NCBI GenBank assembly: GCA_041736465.1
Contig: JBGSTO010000728.1
Location: forward strand, 1-17,598
Direction of reading: 5' to 3'
Origin: JAJUJL01 sp041736465
Lineage (GTDB): Bacteria; Chloroflexota; Anaerolineae; Anaerolineales; UBA4823
DNA: 17,598 nt
Shown here: positions 1 through 8,785 of the stretch, in pieces
How the letters are laid out: each line of letters starts with the position of its first letter
Numbering within the stretch: the stretch's first letter is position 1
Notes under the pieces: model-generated
Databases searched by the model: none
What the model saw: the letters and a program-made list of their open reading frames with translations, nothing else
Told to the model about the DNA's origin: nothing
Program-made: the position numbers and the translations under genes

Positions 1-2397
<2,397 letters not shown>

Positions 2398-2437
2398 AGA
2401 GAAGATCGACTGTCTCCTGATGTGAATTGTTCGATAA

Positions 2438-2484
2438 TGCACACAGCCAGACGTTCGTAAGAAGGCTTCGCCTGGCTGTGTGCA
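2438..2484. terminator. Hairpin downstream of pullulanase, possible terminator
   Basis: A perfect 13-bp inverted repeat (2438-2450 with 2472-2484, arms beginning TGCACACAGCC) encloses a 21-nt loop and lies 41 nt after the pullulanase stop codon. No T-tract follows, so it is not a standard intrinsic terminator. It may act as an RNA-stabilising 3' structure. Apart from this, the 161-nt gap 2398-2558 shows nothing clear. Confidence 0.4.
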
Positions 2485-2558
2485 CATTCTGTCCTGCTAT
2501 GATGTCTGAAATCCAGCTAACTCAGGATCTCGTATAAATCGGTTATTCTAAATCCACT

Positions 2559-3029
2559 ATGAGTCAAAGTTTTGTCCCCAATAATAATCTCGACGGCCAA
2601 CTTCCCTTCTCTGTTCGAGCAACGCCAAAATCTGTATTGGTTGATCCACTCAACTGGTTCATGTACTTTTCGATAGGAGCGTTCTTTGCATTCACGCTGT
2701 GGTTTCTCACAATCTCTGTTACATGGTTTACGATAGTATTTTTTGTTGGGGCTGTCTGGCTTTTGTTTCACTACACTCATGCAGTTAGTACACGCGAAAT
2801 AAATATCGATTCTCAAGGCGTGCGCTACCGCGAGGCATCGCGGAAGCTGTTCTTTGCCTGGGACGAGATTGACACAATCAAGATCGAACCATTTATGGGA
2901 GAATACACTTTCTGGGTAAAGGGTAAGGCGACTCGTATGCACGAGTTTGGGCTTCCCAAGGAAAAACGCAAGGCAGCGAGAGAATTAATCACTGTCATTG
3001 CCAGGTCGAAGGGTATTTATCTGGCATAG
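2559..3029 (+). CDS. Hypothetical two-helix membrane protein, possible bPH-like domain
   Basis: 156 residues, family not recognised. Two adjacent hydrophobic helices (about residues 33-52 and 54-71) are followed by a soluble C-terminal region of about 85 residues. That region alternates short strand-like segments (REINIDSQGVRYRE, KLFFAWDEIDTIKIE, YTFWVKG) and ends in a Lys/Arg-rich helix. Two helices followed by a small beta domain with a helical end is the layout of bacterial PH-like membrane proteins, but I assign this by shape only. No good Shine-Dalgarno precedes the ATG. The gene is visibly lower in GC than the pullulanase before it and the peptidase after it, which may point to separate acquisition. 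It sits 57 nt before the metallopeptidase start and could share a transcript with it. Confidence 0.7.
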   Translation: MSQSFVPNNNLDGQLPFSVRATPKSVLVDPLNWFMYFSIGAFFAFTLWFLTISVTWFTIVFFVGAVWLLFHYTHAVSTREINIDSQGVRYREASRKLFFAWDEIDTIKIEPFMGEYTFWVKGKATRMHEFGLPKEKRKAARELITVIARSKGIYLA

Positions 3030-3086
3030 AATGTACTTAATGTCTTGCGAGAGCGCATATCTCAAAATAGCGCGGTCAGAGCAGCG

Positions 3087-3824
3087 ATGAACACCCAACT
3101 CCAGCTTGACGACCTCACCGTCGACATTGTTCGCAAGAACATCAAGCACCTCTACCTGCGCGTCCTGCCTCCCACCGGCAAAGTGTGCATCACCGCCCCG
3201 CTGCGCATGGACCTCGAAACCATCCGCCTCTTCGCCATCTCCAGGTTGGGATGGATCAAGAAGCAGCAGAGCAAAATCCTTGCGCAGGAGCGCGAAACGC
3301 TGCACGAATACCTGGACGGCGAAGGTCACTTCGCGTGGGGCGAGCGCTGCACGCTCAAGGTGATCAAAGTCAGCGGGCCGCCCTCAATCGATCTGCGCCC
3401 CGGCGAACTGCTGCTGCAGGTGCGCCCTGGAACCGGAACAGCAAAGAGACAGGCTCTCATAGAGGCCTGGTACCGCCGGCAGCTCGAGGCAGCTATCCCG
3501 CCGCTGATCGCCAGATGGGAAGCGGTGATGGGGGTGAAGGTTTCACGCTTCTACGTGCGGCGAATGAAAACCAGATGGGGCTCCTGCAATCCCCGCATGC
3601 GCAGCCTGCGCTTCAACACCGAATTGGCCAAGAAACCGCCCCACTGCCTGGAGTACCTGGTGGTGCACGAGATGGCGCACCTGATCGAGCCATCGCACAA
3701 CGCCCGCTTCAAGGCGCTGATGGAGCGCTTCATGCCGGGTTGGAAGCAAGCGCGGGAGGAGCTGAATCGCACGCCGTTGGGGCATGCGGAGTGGGAGGAT
3801 CGACCTGCTCTAGAACGCTCTTAA
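3087..3824 (+). CDS. YgjP-like zinc metallopeptidase (DUF45/WLM-type)
   Basis: 245 residues from the ATG at 3087. A TTG 14 codons upstream is possible but less likely. The C-terminal half carries the family hallmarks: an RMKTRWGSCN segment, then the zinc motif HEMAH (His194, Glu195, His198) and a third likely ligand His204 in EPSHNARF, ending with a Trp-rich tail. This is the YgjP/DUF45 metallopeptidase family, whose members in other genomes often sit beside restriction-modification genes. The physiological substrate is unknown. The last 65 or so codons recur as a broken copy at 7783-7981. The gene is full length for the family and looks intact. Confidence 0.88.
   Translation: MNTQLQLDDLTVDIVRKNIKHLYLRVLPPTGKVCITAPLRMDLETIRLFAISRLGWIKKQQSKILAQERETLHEYLDGEGHFAWGERCTLKVIKVSGPPSIDLRPGELLLQVRPGTGTAKRQALIEAWYRRQLEAAIPPLIARWEAVMGVKVSRFYVRRMKTRWGSCNPRMRSLRFNTELAKKPPHCLEYLVVHEMAHLIEPSHNARFKALMERFMPGWKQAREELNRTPLGHAEWEDRPALERS
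3605..3800 (+). repeat. Direct repeat copy 1 (metallopeptidase 3' end)
   Basis: This 196-nt stretch encodes the catalytic HEMAH region of the intact metallopeptidase. It aligns without gaps to 7783-7978. I count about 21 differences by eye (roughly 89% identity), many of them synonymous. The two copies are in the same orientation and about 4.2 kb apart. Confidence 0.9.
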
Positions 3825-3972
3825 CTAAAGTCAAATCTTTCTCAATCCCTCTATGCTATAGTGCTGGTGTAAAAGCTTTTTCATTTGCTCTTTGCAATAA
3901 GAGCCTGTTCGCGTTGGATAGAATCTGCGTACAGTGAGCGCCGCGCCATTACAGCAAAGTCATCGAGGAAGA

Positions 3973-4671
3973 ATGCTCACCACGGAAAATCTTGTACAAC
4001 TGCTAAGTAAAGTTTCCCATTTTAGAAAACTCCCCGTATCTGCGCTGGTTGAAATCGTTACCTCCGGAGAAATCAGGCGCTGTTCGAAAGGGCAGGTGCT
4101 TTATACCGAAGGAGAGCCTTGTTCTGGCCTGTTCGTGCTCTTTCGCGGCCGGGTGCATTTATGTAAAACCAGTCCACAAGGCCAGGAATCGATTATTGCG
4201 ATCATTGATCCGGTGACCATTTTCAACGAGGTGCCCGTTCTGGATGGCGGGTCAAATCCTGTCACCGCCCTGATCGAGCAAGACAGTGTCTTGTGGCGGA
4301 TCAGCAGGGAAACCTTCCTGCGCCTGGCCCAGCGCTACCCTGAAATTCCTCTTAGTTTACTGCCCATTCTTGCTGGGCGCAACCGCTTGCTGCTGTCTCT
4401 CTGTGAAGATGTCACCTTCCGTTCGGTCATTGGTCGTACGGCAAAAATCCTGCTCAATAATAGCAATCACGGGCGAAATCCGATTGACCGGCGTTTGTAC
4501 ACCAATCAGATTCTGGCTGCCCAGGCTGCCACTGTTCCAGAACCATTTTGCCGGGCGGTGCGTGTTTTGCGCCAGCACGGCGCCATCAGATGCACCCGCG
4601 CCGCCATCACTGTGCTCAACCCGGCGCATCTGGCTCACATTGCCGAAGTTCGTTCGACGGCTGCCGACTGA
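3973..4671 (+). CDS. Crp/Fnr-family transcriptional regulator
   Basis: 232 residues from the ATG at 3973, chosen because GAGGAAG precedes it closely. A GTG at 3934 would add 13 residues. Residues 15-115 form a cyclic-nucleotide-binding beta-roll (EGEPCSGLFVLFRGRVHL, then FNEVPVLDGGSNPVTAL). Residues 140-165 form the dimer helix, and 175-212 form a winged helix (YTNQILAAQAATVPEPF, then CRAVRVLRQHGAI). The phosphate-binding cassette has Asn-Pro-Val-Thr where cAMP-binding Crp has Arg-Ser-Ala, so classical cAMP binding is doubtful. Several Cys residues (37, 50, 64, 144, 193, 207) could serve redox sensing, but there is no clear Fnr-type Fe-S cluster of four N-terminal Cys. It is next to the cytochrome block, whose promoter carries a CRP-like palindrome, so local control is plausible. 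The 3' end overlaps the convergent membrane gene by 37 nt. Confidence 0.9.
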   Translation: MLTTENLVQLLSKVSHFRKLPVSALVEIVTSGEIRRCSKGQVLYTEGEPCSGLFVLFRGRVHLCKTSPQGQESIIAIIDPVTIFNEVPVLDGGSNPVTALIEQDSVLWRISRETFLRLAQRYPEIPLSLLPILAGRNRLLLSLCEDVTFRSVIGRTAKILLNNSNHGRNPIDRRLYTNQILAAQAATVPEPFCRAVRVLRQHGAIRCTRAAITVLNPAHLAHIAEVRSTAAD

Positions 4672-5324
4672 ATTTTTCTTTCGGCAATCACCGCCCGCGC
4701 CAGCAGCGCGATCCCAGCAATCACCAGCGCGCCTCCAACCAGGGTCAGCGGCACATAGATCAGGTCAACCCAGCTTTTACCTTGAAAAGTGTGCGTTGGC
4801 CCAGCCCACACAGGGGTGAACAACACCACCGCGCCGGTAATGATGGCCGAAATCCCGCCGGCAGCCGCAATGGCTGTGCCATCCGCCTCCCGATCAAAGC
4901 CGATCAGCTTCCGCTTTGCCGGCGTACCCAGATAGACCAGTACCAGTAAAGTCAGCACATTGATTCCCAGAACCACATCTGCTGGGGTCGCGCTTCCCCT
5001 CAGCAAGATGGAGAAAATCACGTGTATGAGATTGATCACGCTGCCAACGACCAGCACGATCACCGTGTTTTTGTAGGCGTATTTCCCGCCCCGTATGAGG
5101 CTCACGGTTGTCCAGATTCCCGCCATGCCGGCCAGCACCGTGAGGATCACGAAGGCCTGGTACAGCCATTGATAATCAAATAACGCCCACATGGGTGGGT
5201 ATTTTTTGGTAAAGAATGCCGCGCAAGTCGTGCCAATCCCCCCCAGTAAATTCATCGCCGCTGTCAGCCCTACCAGGACAATGGCAATCACTCGAAAAAT
5301 TTTTCTGGTCTTGTTTGCCTTCAT
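4635..5324 (-). CDS. Six-helix integral membrane protein, unknown function
   Basis: 229 residues, not recognised as a named family. Hydrophobic segments lie near residues 10-30, 53-75, 86-107, 115-132, 150-171 and 186-210, with a basic N-terminus (KANKTRK) and short charged loops, so it is a polytopic inner-membrane protein. The start is well supported: AAGGAG lies 7 nt before the ATG. It is the third minus-strand gene after the two multiheme lipoproteins but is separated from them by 212 nt holding structured sequence, so it may be cotranscribed or have its own promoter. A role linked to the cytochromes, such as membrane electron transfer, is only a guess: no quinol-site or heme motif is visible. 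The stop codon lies inside the 3' end of the convergent Crp/Fnr gene. Confidence 0.8.
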   Translation of the reverse strand: MKANKTRKIFRVIAIVLVGLTAAMNLLGGIGTTCAAFFTKKYPPMWALFDYQWLYQAFVILTVLAGMAGIWTTVSLIRGGKYAYKNTVIVLVVGSVINLIHVIFSILLRGSATPADVVLGINVLTLLVLVYLGTPAKRKLIGFDREADGTAIAAAGGISAIITGAVVLFTPVWAGPTHTFQGKSWVDLIYVPLTLVGGALVIAGIALLARAVIAERKIQSAAVERTSAM

Positions 5325-5410
5325 GAAAATGCTCCTTGTTGATCTGCTTGCGGTCCGGGGTTGACTACCAGCAGATTCTTTTTCTATCCCGATACGGTAG
5401 ATAACCCCAG

Positions 5411-5498
5411 GACCGGCGCTAAAGCTCCAGCTCGTTTGCGAGCAAGGCTCAATTCTTCGAGCCCTGCTGCGCCGCGAGGGAAACTTTCAGGGCCGGTC
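5411..5498. other. Long imperfect hairpin / candidate structured RNA between cytochrome and membrane genes
   Basis: An 88-nt rod-like fold. The outer stem is GACCGGC (5411-5417) with GCCGGTC (5492-5498). It continues through CT/AG and AAAG/CTTT pairs (to 5424 and 5484), then CTCG/CGAG (5431-5434 with 5475-5478). The inner arm is AGCAAGGCTC with GAGCCCTGCT (5441-5450 with 5459-5468, one mismatch) around an 8-nt loop. It fits no riboswitch family I recognise. On the minus strand it would lie in the leader of the membrane-protein gene. It could equally be a small palindromic repeat element. Confidence 0.45.
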
Positions 5499-5522
5499 TA
5501 TTGGAGTTTTTCTCCCAGCTTA

Positions 5523-5554
5523 GAGGAGGGGCGCGCTTATGGCGCGCCCTCCTC
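5523..5554. other. GC-rich hairpin with the cytochrome stop codon in its loop
   Basis: Arms GAGGAGGG (5523-5530) and CCCTCCTC (5547-5554) pair perfectly. After a bulged G, CGCGC pairs with GCGCG around a 5-nt loop. The minus-strand TAA stop of the second cytochrome gene (5537-5539) lies in that loop. There is no T-tract after it on the minus strand, so it is probably a 3' stabilising or attenuating structure and not an intrinsic terminator. Confidence 0.55.
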
Positions 5555-6517
5555 GACCAGGCTTAAACCCCAGGGATTATCCGCAAAGTGGCAGCGCTGG
5601 CAGGGCGCCTCCAGCGCGGTGTCGTGGGAGGTGAACGTCCTGGGCGTGGCAGCAGTGCTTTCAGCTTGGGGAGCAAAAGTCACCCAGGTTCCGGTTTCAT
5701 CCGGCCCGACTTCCAATCCCGCAGCATCATGGCACGCGCTGCAGCTCACCCCGGCATGATCGGCATCATGCCCTGGGGTAGACGTACTGGCTGATTCCAT
5801 CGTTTCATGGCAGCCTGACTCGGCGCAGCTTGCCGCCAGGGTATGCGCCTCGTGGCAGTCGCTGCACGCCATTTCCACATGCGCCCCGCCTACGGCGATG
5901 TTCACGTGACCGGGCAAATCTGCAGGAGCATGGCACTTCAAGCACAGCACCTGTGCCGATTCCACCGCGGTGTATTCCTCGATCTGGGCAATTTCCAGCC
6001 ACTTAATTTCGGGTTCGACCCTGTCTTTCTTCACCTGGTGGCACACCTTACACTCGATATGTGTCCACTCTGCTTCGTTGATCAGCGGGGGCGGCGGGTC
6101 AATTTCGAATTTGCACGCATAACAGCTCTCTGGCATATCTTCCATGGAAGGAATCCAGTTTACCGGTGCGTGGCATCTGGCACAGGCGTCGTTCTTCCCG
6201 GCCTCGTCCAGCACATAACTGCTGGCATGCGCGCTTTCCTGCCACTTGGCCTGGATCGATTCCTGTGTCTCCGGTTCCTCGACCACGGTTTCAGGGGTTT
6301 CATTGTCCCGATTAGCGGTCTCTGTCGCGGCCACAGGGCTTTCGCTGCCCGCGCTGCTCTCGCTAGCCGGATTGGAGCTGCTGCTTGGCGGCGGCTCGGC
6401 TGTGGAGGCAGCGCTGCAAGCAGTCAGGCTCAATACTAGCACCACCAGCCCTATCCAGTGGATCCATGCTCGGCGACCAGGCTGTTTAGATGTATTCATT
6501 GGCGGCGAAACACTCAT
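5537..6517 (-). CDS. Multiheme c-type cytochrome lipoprotein (8 heme sites, one CXXCK, one CX4CH)
   Basis: 326 residues, predicted to be exported and lipid-anchored: basic N-terminus, hydrophobic segment and lipobox LTAC with Cys34. A Ser/Pro/Glu-rich linker runs to about residue 95. Eight heme-attachment sites follow: CARCH (112), CYACK (132), CKVCH (156), CLKCH (192), CSDCH (218), the expanded CAESGCH (231), CSACH (259) and CQRCH (306). The Lys in the second site recalls the catalytic heme of NrfA-type nitrite reductases, but at 326 residues this protein is much shorter than NrfA and does not match it overall. Its paralog lies 29 nt upstream in the same operon, with the same motif order. 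ATG 6517 is used; an ATG at 6499 is also possible, and neither has a strong Shine-Dalgarno. It probably carries electrons, and possibly has reductase activity, outside the membrane. Confidence 0.88.
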   Translation of the reverse strand: MSVSPPMNTSKQPGRRAWIHWIGLVVLVLSLTACSAASTAEPPPSSSSNPASESSAGSESPVAATETANRDNETPETVVEEPETQESIQAKWQESAHASSYVLDEAGKNDACARCHAPVNWIPSMEDMPESCYACKFEIDPPPPLINEAEWTHIECKVCHQVKKDRVEPEIKWLEIAQIEEYTAVESAQVLCLKCHAPADLPGHVNIAVGGAHVEMACSDCHEAHTLAASCAESGCHETMESASTSTPGHDADHAGVSCSACHDAAGLEVGPDETGTWVTFAPQAESTAATPRTFTSHDTALEAPCQRCHFADNPWGLSLVEEGAP

Positions 6518-6546
6518 GATGGGTTGCCCGAAACCAGCCTTCTGAA

Positions 6547-7632
6547 TTAATTGCTGGTTTCTTCGACAGGTTCACCCTCGGGCGTCAGAACGCTCAACTC
6601 CCAAGGATTGCCTTCGAAGTGGCAGCGACTGCAGTCCACCAGCCATGCGATGCTGTGGGATTTTTGATACGCAACGGTTGTCTCTCCGCTGCGGCTGGTC
6701 GAAGTGAGCACCGTCACCCATTCAGCTTCTTCGCCTTCAACCGTCACCGGAGCCACTTCCATCCCAGACGCGTCGTGACATGCCAGGCAGGAGACATTGG
6801 CATGGGCTTCAGCCTGCCCCTTAATATGGGTCTCCATCCCAAGTACATCTTCGTGACAGTCGATGCACTGCTTGGGGAGCAGCGAATGGGGATCGTGGCA
6901 ATCAGAGCAGTAAGCCGGGCGGTGATCTTGGGGTAAAGCGCCTGCCCAGTTCAGGTGTGCGCTTCCGCCCAGCGTTATGGCATGCTCGACACCCCGCCCG
7001 CCGCTTGCCGAAACGCCTTTGGTATCCGCGTGGCACTTGGTGCATAGTTCATTCGGAATCCCAATCGCTTCGTGCTCCAGCGTGAGCGGGTTCAGCCAAC
7101 TCGCTTCTGCCAGGACTCTGCCATCCTCGGTTTTGTGGCAGGTTTCGCAAGCGATCCCTACCCAATCCTCCTCGGACACGAATTCCATGGTCGTTGCCAT
7201 GCGCATGGATTCATCGGTTGGGAATTTGCAGGTAACACAGTTTGGAGGTAGATCGACGCTGGTGGTAGGATCCCAGTTCTGCGGTGAATGACAGCGCGAG
7301 CAGTAAGTGTTTGGCCCTTTTCCTTCCCCATATGTGTTGCCATGCGGGCTCCCTTCCCAGGTTGCCAGCACCAGCATATATTCTGGGCTGTCGATCGCAA
7401 CGCCAGGCGCTTCAGGTTCCGGCACCGGGGTGGGCTCCAGGGTGGGGGTAGGCACTGCAGTTGGTGGTTCAGTTGGCGGCGGGGTGGGCGGCTCTGTCGC
7501 CTGGCTTTCGGCAACTGGGGCAGCTTCTTCCACCGGTGCTGCTGGGCTGCTGCACCCAACCAGGAAAATTGCTGCCAGGGCCAGCGTAAGAATCAATCCG
7601 GGCAGCTTGACGCGAGAAATATCCTTGTGCAT
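6547..7632 (-). CDS. Multiheme c-type cytochrome lipoprotein (8 heme sites, one CXXCK)
   Basis: 361 residues from the ATG at 7632, supported by AAGGAG 6 nt upstream; a TTG 16 codons earlier is less likely. A signal sequence ends in lipobox LVGC (Cys27). A Pro/Thr/Glu linker (about residues 45-77) typical of Chloroflexota surface proteins follows. Heme sites are CSRCH (111), CVTCK (132), CETCH (162), CTKCH (197), CSDCH (242), CIDCH (256), CLACH (282) and CSRCH (334). The CXXCK site, followed by Phe in both proteins, is shared with the downstream paralog at the same ordinal position, as are the C-terminal CSRCH/CQRCH-F-x-x-NPW segments. It is the first gene of the operon, behind a predicted promoter with a CRP-like palindrome. 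The likely role is extracellular or membrane-surface electron transfer. No fit to NrfA, ONR or HAO beyond the motif is claimed. Confidence 0.9.
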   Translation of the reverse strand: MHKDISRVKLPGLILTLALAAIFLVGCSSPAAPVEEAAPVAESQATEPPTPPPTEPPTAVPTPTLEPTPVPEPEAPGVAIDSPEYMLVLATWEGSPHGNTYGEGKGPNTYCSRCHSPQNWDPTTSVDLPPNCVTCKFPTDESMRMATTMEFVSEEDWVGIACETCHKTEDGRVLAEASWLNPLTLEHEAIGIPNELCTKCHADTKGVSASGGRGVEHAITLGGSAHLNWAGALPQDHRPAYCSDCHDPHSLLPKQCIDCHEDVLGMETHIKGQAEAHANVSCLACHDASGMEVAPVTVEGEEAEWVTVLTSTSRSGETTVAYQKSHSIAWLVDCSRCHFEGNPWELSVLTPEGEPVEETSN

Positions 7633-7689
7633 TCTCATCTCCTTGAATCTTTGCTCAGAGAAAAACGGGGTGACAGTCAAGTCGAATCA

Positions 7690-7707
7690 TTGTGAAGGAT
7701 AGCACAA
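7690..7707. promoter_or_regulatory. CRP-like palindrome over the cytochrome promoter -10
   Basis: Perfect arms TTGTG (7690-7694) and CACAA (7703-7707) flank 8 nt. Read as a Crp-type site it is TGTGA-N6-GCACA, one base away from the textbook TGTGA-N6-TCACA. It is centred on the predicted -10 box of the cytochrome operon, a position suited to repression. Confidence 0.5.
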
Positions 7708-7724
7708 ATCAAATCTCATGTCAT
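7696..7724 (-). promoter_or_regulatory. Predicted promoter of the cytochrome operon
   Basis: On the minus strand, ATGACA (7719-7724) and TATCCT (7696-7701) are 17 nt apart, with an extended TGC just before the -10. A start near 7689 would give a leader of about 57 nt before the ATG at 7632. Confidence 0.45.
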
Positions 7725-7981
7725 TGACTTTAGGCAACTCTCGCACTGCGCCTGGATTATCCCCCTCAGTCGAGCTGCCCCACCTGCGCTTCAACACCGA
7801 GCTGGCCAAGAAGCCGCCCAACTGCCTGGAGTACCTGGTGGTGCACGAGATGGCGCACCTGATCGAGCCGCCGCACAACGCCCGCATCAAGGCGCTGATG
7901 GACCGTTTCTTGCCGGATTGGAAGCAGGTGCGGAAGGAGCTTAACCGCACGCTGCTGGGGTATGCGAATTGGGAGGATTAA
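7718..7981 (+). pseudogene. Truncated YgjP-like metallopeptidase remnant
   Basis: An 87-codon open frame whose last 65 or so codons match the C-terminus of the intact metallopeptidase at 3087-3824: HEMAH, EPPHNARIK, and the Trp-x-x-Asp tail. The N-terminal 170 or more residues, including the WGSC segment, are missing and are replaced by about 22 unrelated codons that overlap the cytochrome promoter. The zinc ligands survive, but the domain is incomplete, so function is doubtful. The stop codon is at the equivalent point just after the repeat. Mostly conservative changes relative to copy 1 suggest the copy was intact for some time, or came from a related gene. Confidence 0.85.
7783..7978 (+). 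repeat. Direct repeat copy 2 (metallopeptidase 3' end)
   Basis: Gap-free match to 3605-3800, same orientation, about 89% identical by eye count. Together the two copies bracket the Crp/Fnr gene, the six-helix membrane protein and both cytochromes. Confidence 0.9.
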
Positions 7982-7998
7982 GACCGATGTGTGCTCTT

Positions 7999-8403
7999 TC
8001 AGGCAAGGTACTTATTTACAAAATCGCGCGGCTTAAGTACCTCAATTTCTTGATACCCGGACACCCTGAGCAGGTGTTTGTCACCACTTACGACAATTTT
8101 TCCGCCGCATGCCAGCGCACAAGCCAAAAATTTGTCATCGTCGGAATCCTCACAAACAGTTTCTGGCAGAGCTGGCGCTGAATAGAGCTCTGCATTTCGG
8201 ATTACATAATCGAGTACCGGATTTAGATCAATGCTGGGGTGGTCTTCAGCCAGTGTTTCCCCCACCCGGGAATATTCTTCCAGGATTTCAGGCGAGAGGG
8301 CCAATTGGAATTCTCCCTTTTCCCATGCTTGAAGAATTCTGTGAGGTGGCCCGCCGAAAAAGACGCCCGAAACGAACACATTGGTATCGAGGACAACCTT
8401 CAC
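7999..8403 (-). CDS. PIN-domain toxin (COG1569-like)
   Basis: 134 residues. PIN domains are Mg-dependent ribonucleases, and in toxin-antitoxin pairs they cleave RNA until neutralised. The acidic site is complete: Asp6 in VVLDTN, Glu42 in EILEEY, the Asp88-90 cluster in DSDDDKFLACA, and Asp108 in VVSGDKH. The start is GTG, which overlaps the antitoxin stop in the 4-nt sequence GTGA. This implies translational coupling, with toxin made only after antitoxin. The length is usual for the family. The gene ends 18 nt from the convergent metallopeptidase remnant. Confidence 0.92.
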   Translation of the reverse strand: MKVVLDTNVFVSGVFFGGPPHRILQAWEKGEFQLALSPEILEEYSRVGETLAEDHPSIDLNPVLDYVIRNAELYSAPALPETVCEDSDDDKFLACALACGGKIVVSGDKHLLRVSGYQEIEVLKPRDFVNKYLA

Positions 8404-8663
8404 TTTCTTCCACGTACCTTCGACACTGCTTTCGCGATGTCTGCGCGTTTCAATCCCGCGGCTTCGGCTTGCTGGCGCGCCTGCTGTATGAGTGCATCGA
8501 AAGATTCCAGGCTGGGGGTAGTTATCGTTTTTAAGATCACCACATCCCCTTCGCCGATGACCACGAATTGCGCTCCCTCTTTCAAATCCAATCGCTTACG
8601 AATTGATTCCGGAATGACAACCTGTCCCTTTGAGGACATGCGTGTGGTGGCAATGGTTTCCAT
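8400..8663 (-). CDS. AbrB/SpoVT/MazE-type antitoxin
   Basis: 87 residues. The N-terminal half is a swapped-hairpin AbrB DNA-binding domain (TTRMSSKGQVVIPESIRKRL, then GAQFVVIGEGDVVILK, residues 6-46). The helical, charged C-terminus (residues 50-87) is the expected toxin-binding part. It lies directly before the PIN toxin with a 4-nt overlap, the standard antitoxin-first order. Its ATG is preceded by a strong AAGGAGG. The antitoxin, with toxin, is expected to repress this promoter. A small palindrome lies between the -10 box and the Shine-Dalgarno. Confidence 0.92.
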   Translation of the reverse strand: METIATTRMSSKGQVVIPESIRKRLDLKEGAQFVVIGEGDVVILKTITTPSLESFDALIQQARQQAEAAGLKRADIAKAVSKVRGRK

Positions 8664-8677
8664 AGCTCCTCCTTCGT

Positions 8678-8698
8678 CTTACCAGTAAGATTATAGCA
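8678..8698 (-). promoter_or_regulatory. Promoter and candidate operator of the AbrB/PIN pair
   Basis: On the minus strand, TGC-TATAAT forms an extended -10 (8690-8698). No good -35 is seen. Just downstream, CTTAC and GTAAG arms separated by 2 nt (8678-8689) form a near-palindrome, a fitting site for autorepression. The gap 8664-8785 holds nothing else obvious. Confidence 0.55.
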
Positions 8699-8785
8699 TA
8701 AAAGGATTTCATAATACCAGCAATTTTCTGCAGTCGTTTCCTGGAGATTTAGGCGACTTATTGTAGATATGCCTGAGTGATGTGC

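Noticed and set aside
3871..3934. Crp/Fnr-gene promoter with AAAAGCTTTT palindrome and GCTCTT/AAGAGC inverted repeat
   Set aside because: TAGAAT at 3919 could be a -10, but there is no -35 at proper spacing. The short palindromes are in AT-rich sequence and are too weak to call as operators.
5411..5498. Known riboswitch (c-di-GMP, cobalamin, TPP, SAM types)
   Set aside because: A few short matches to the c-di-GMP-I core on one strand did not extend to the conserved helices, and no conserved core of the other classes is present.
5361..5759. Plus-strand frame of 132 codons across the cytochrome 3' end and the structured gap
   Set aside because: No Shine-Dalgarno and no recognisable motif. It overlaps the well-supported cytochrome gene in antisense.
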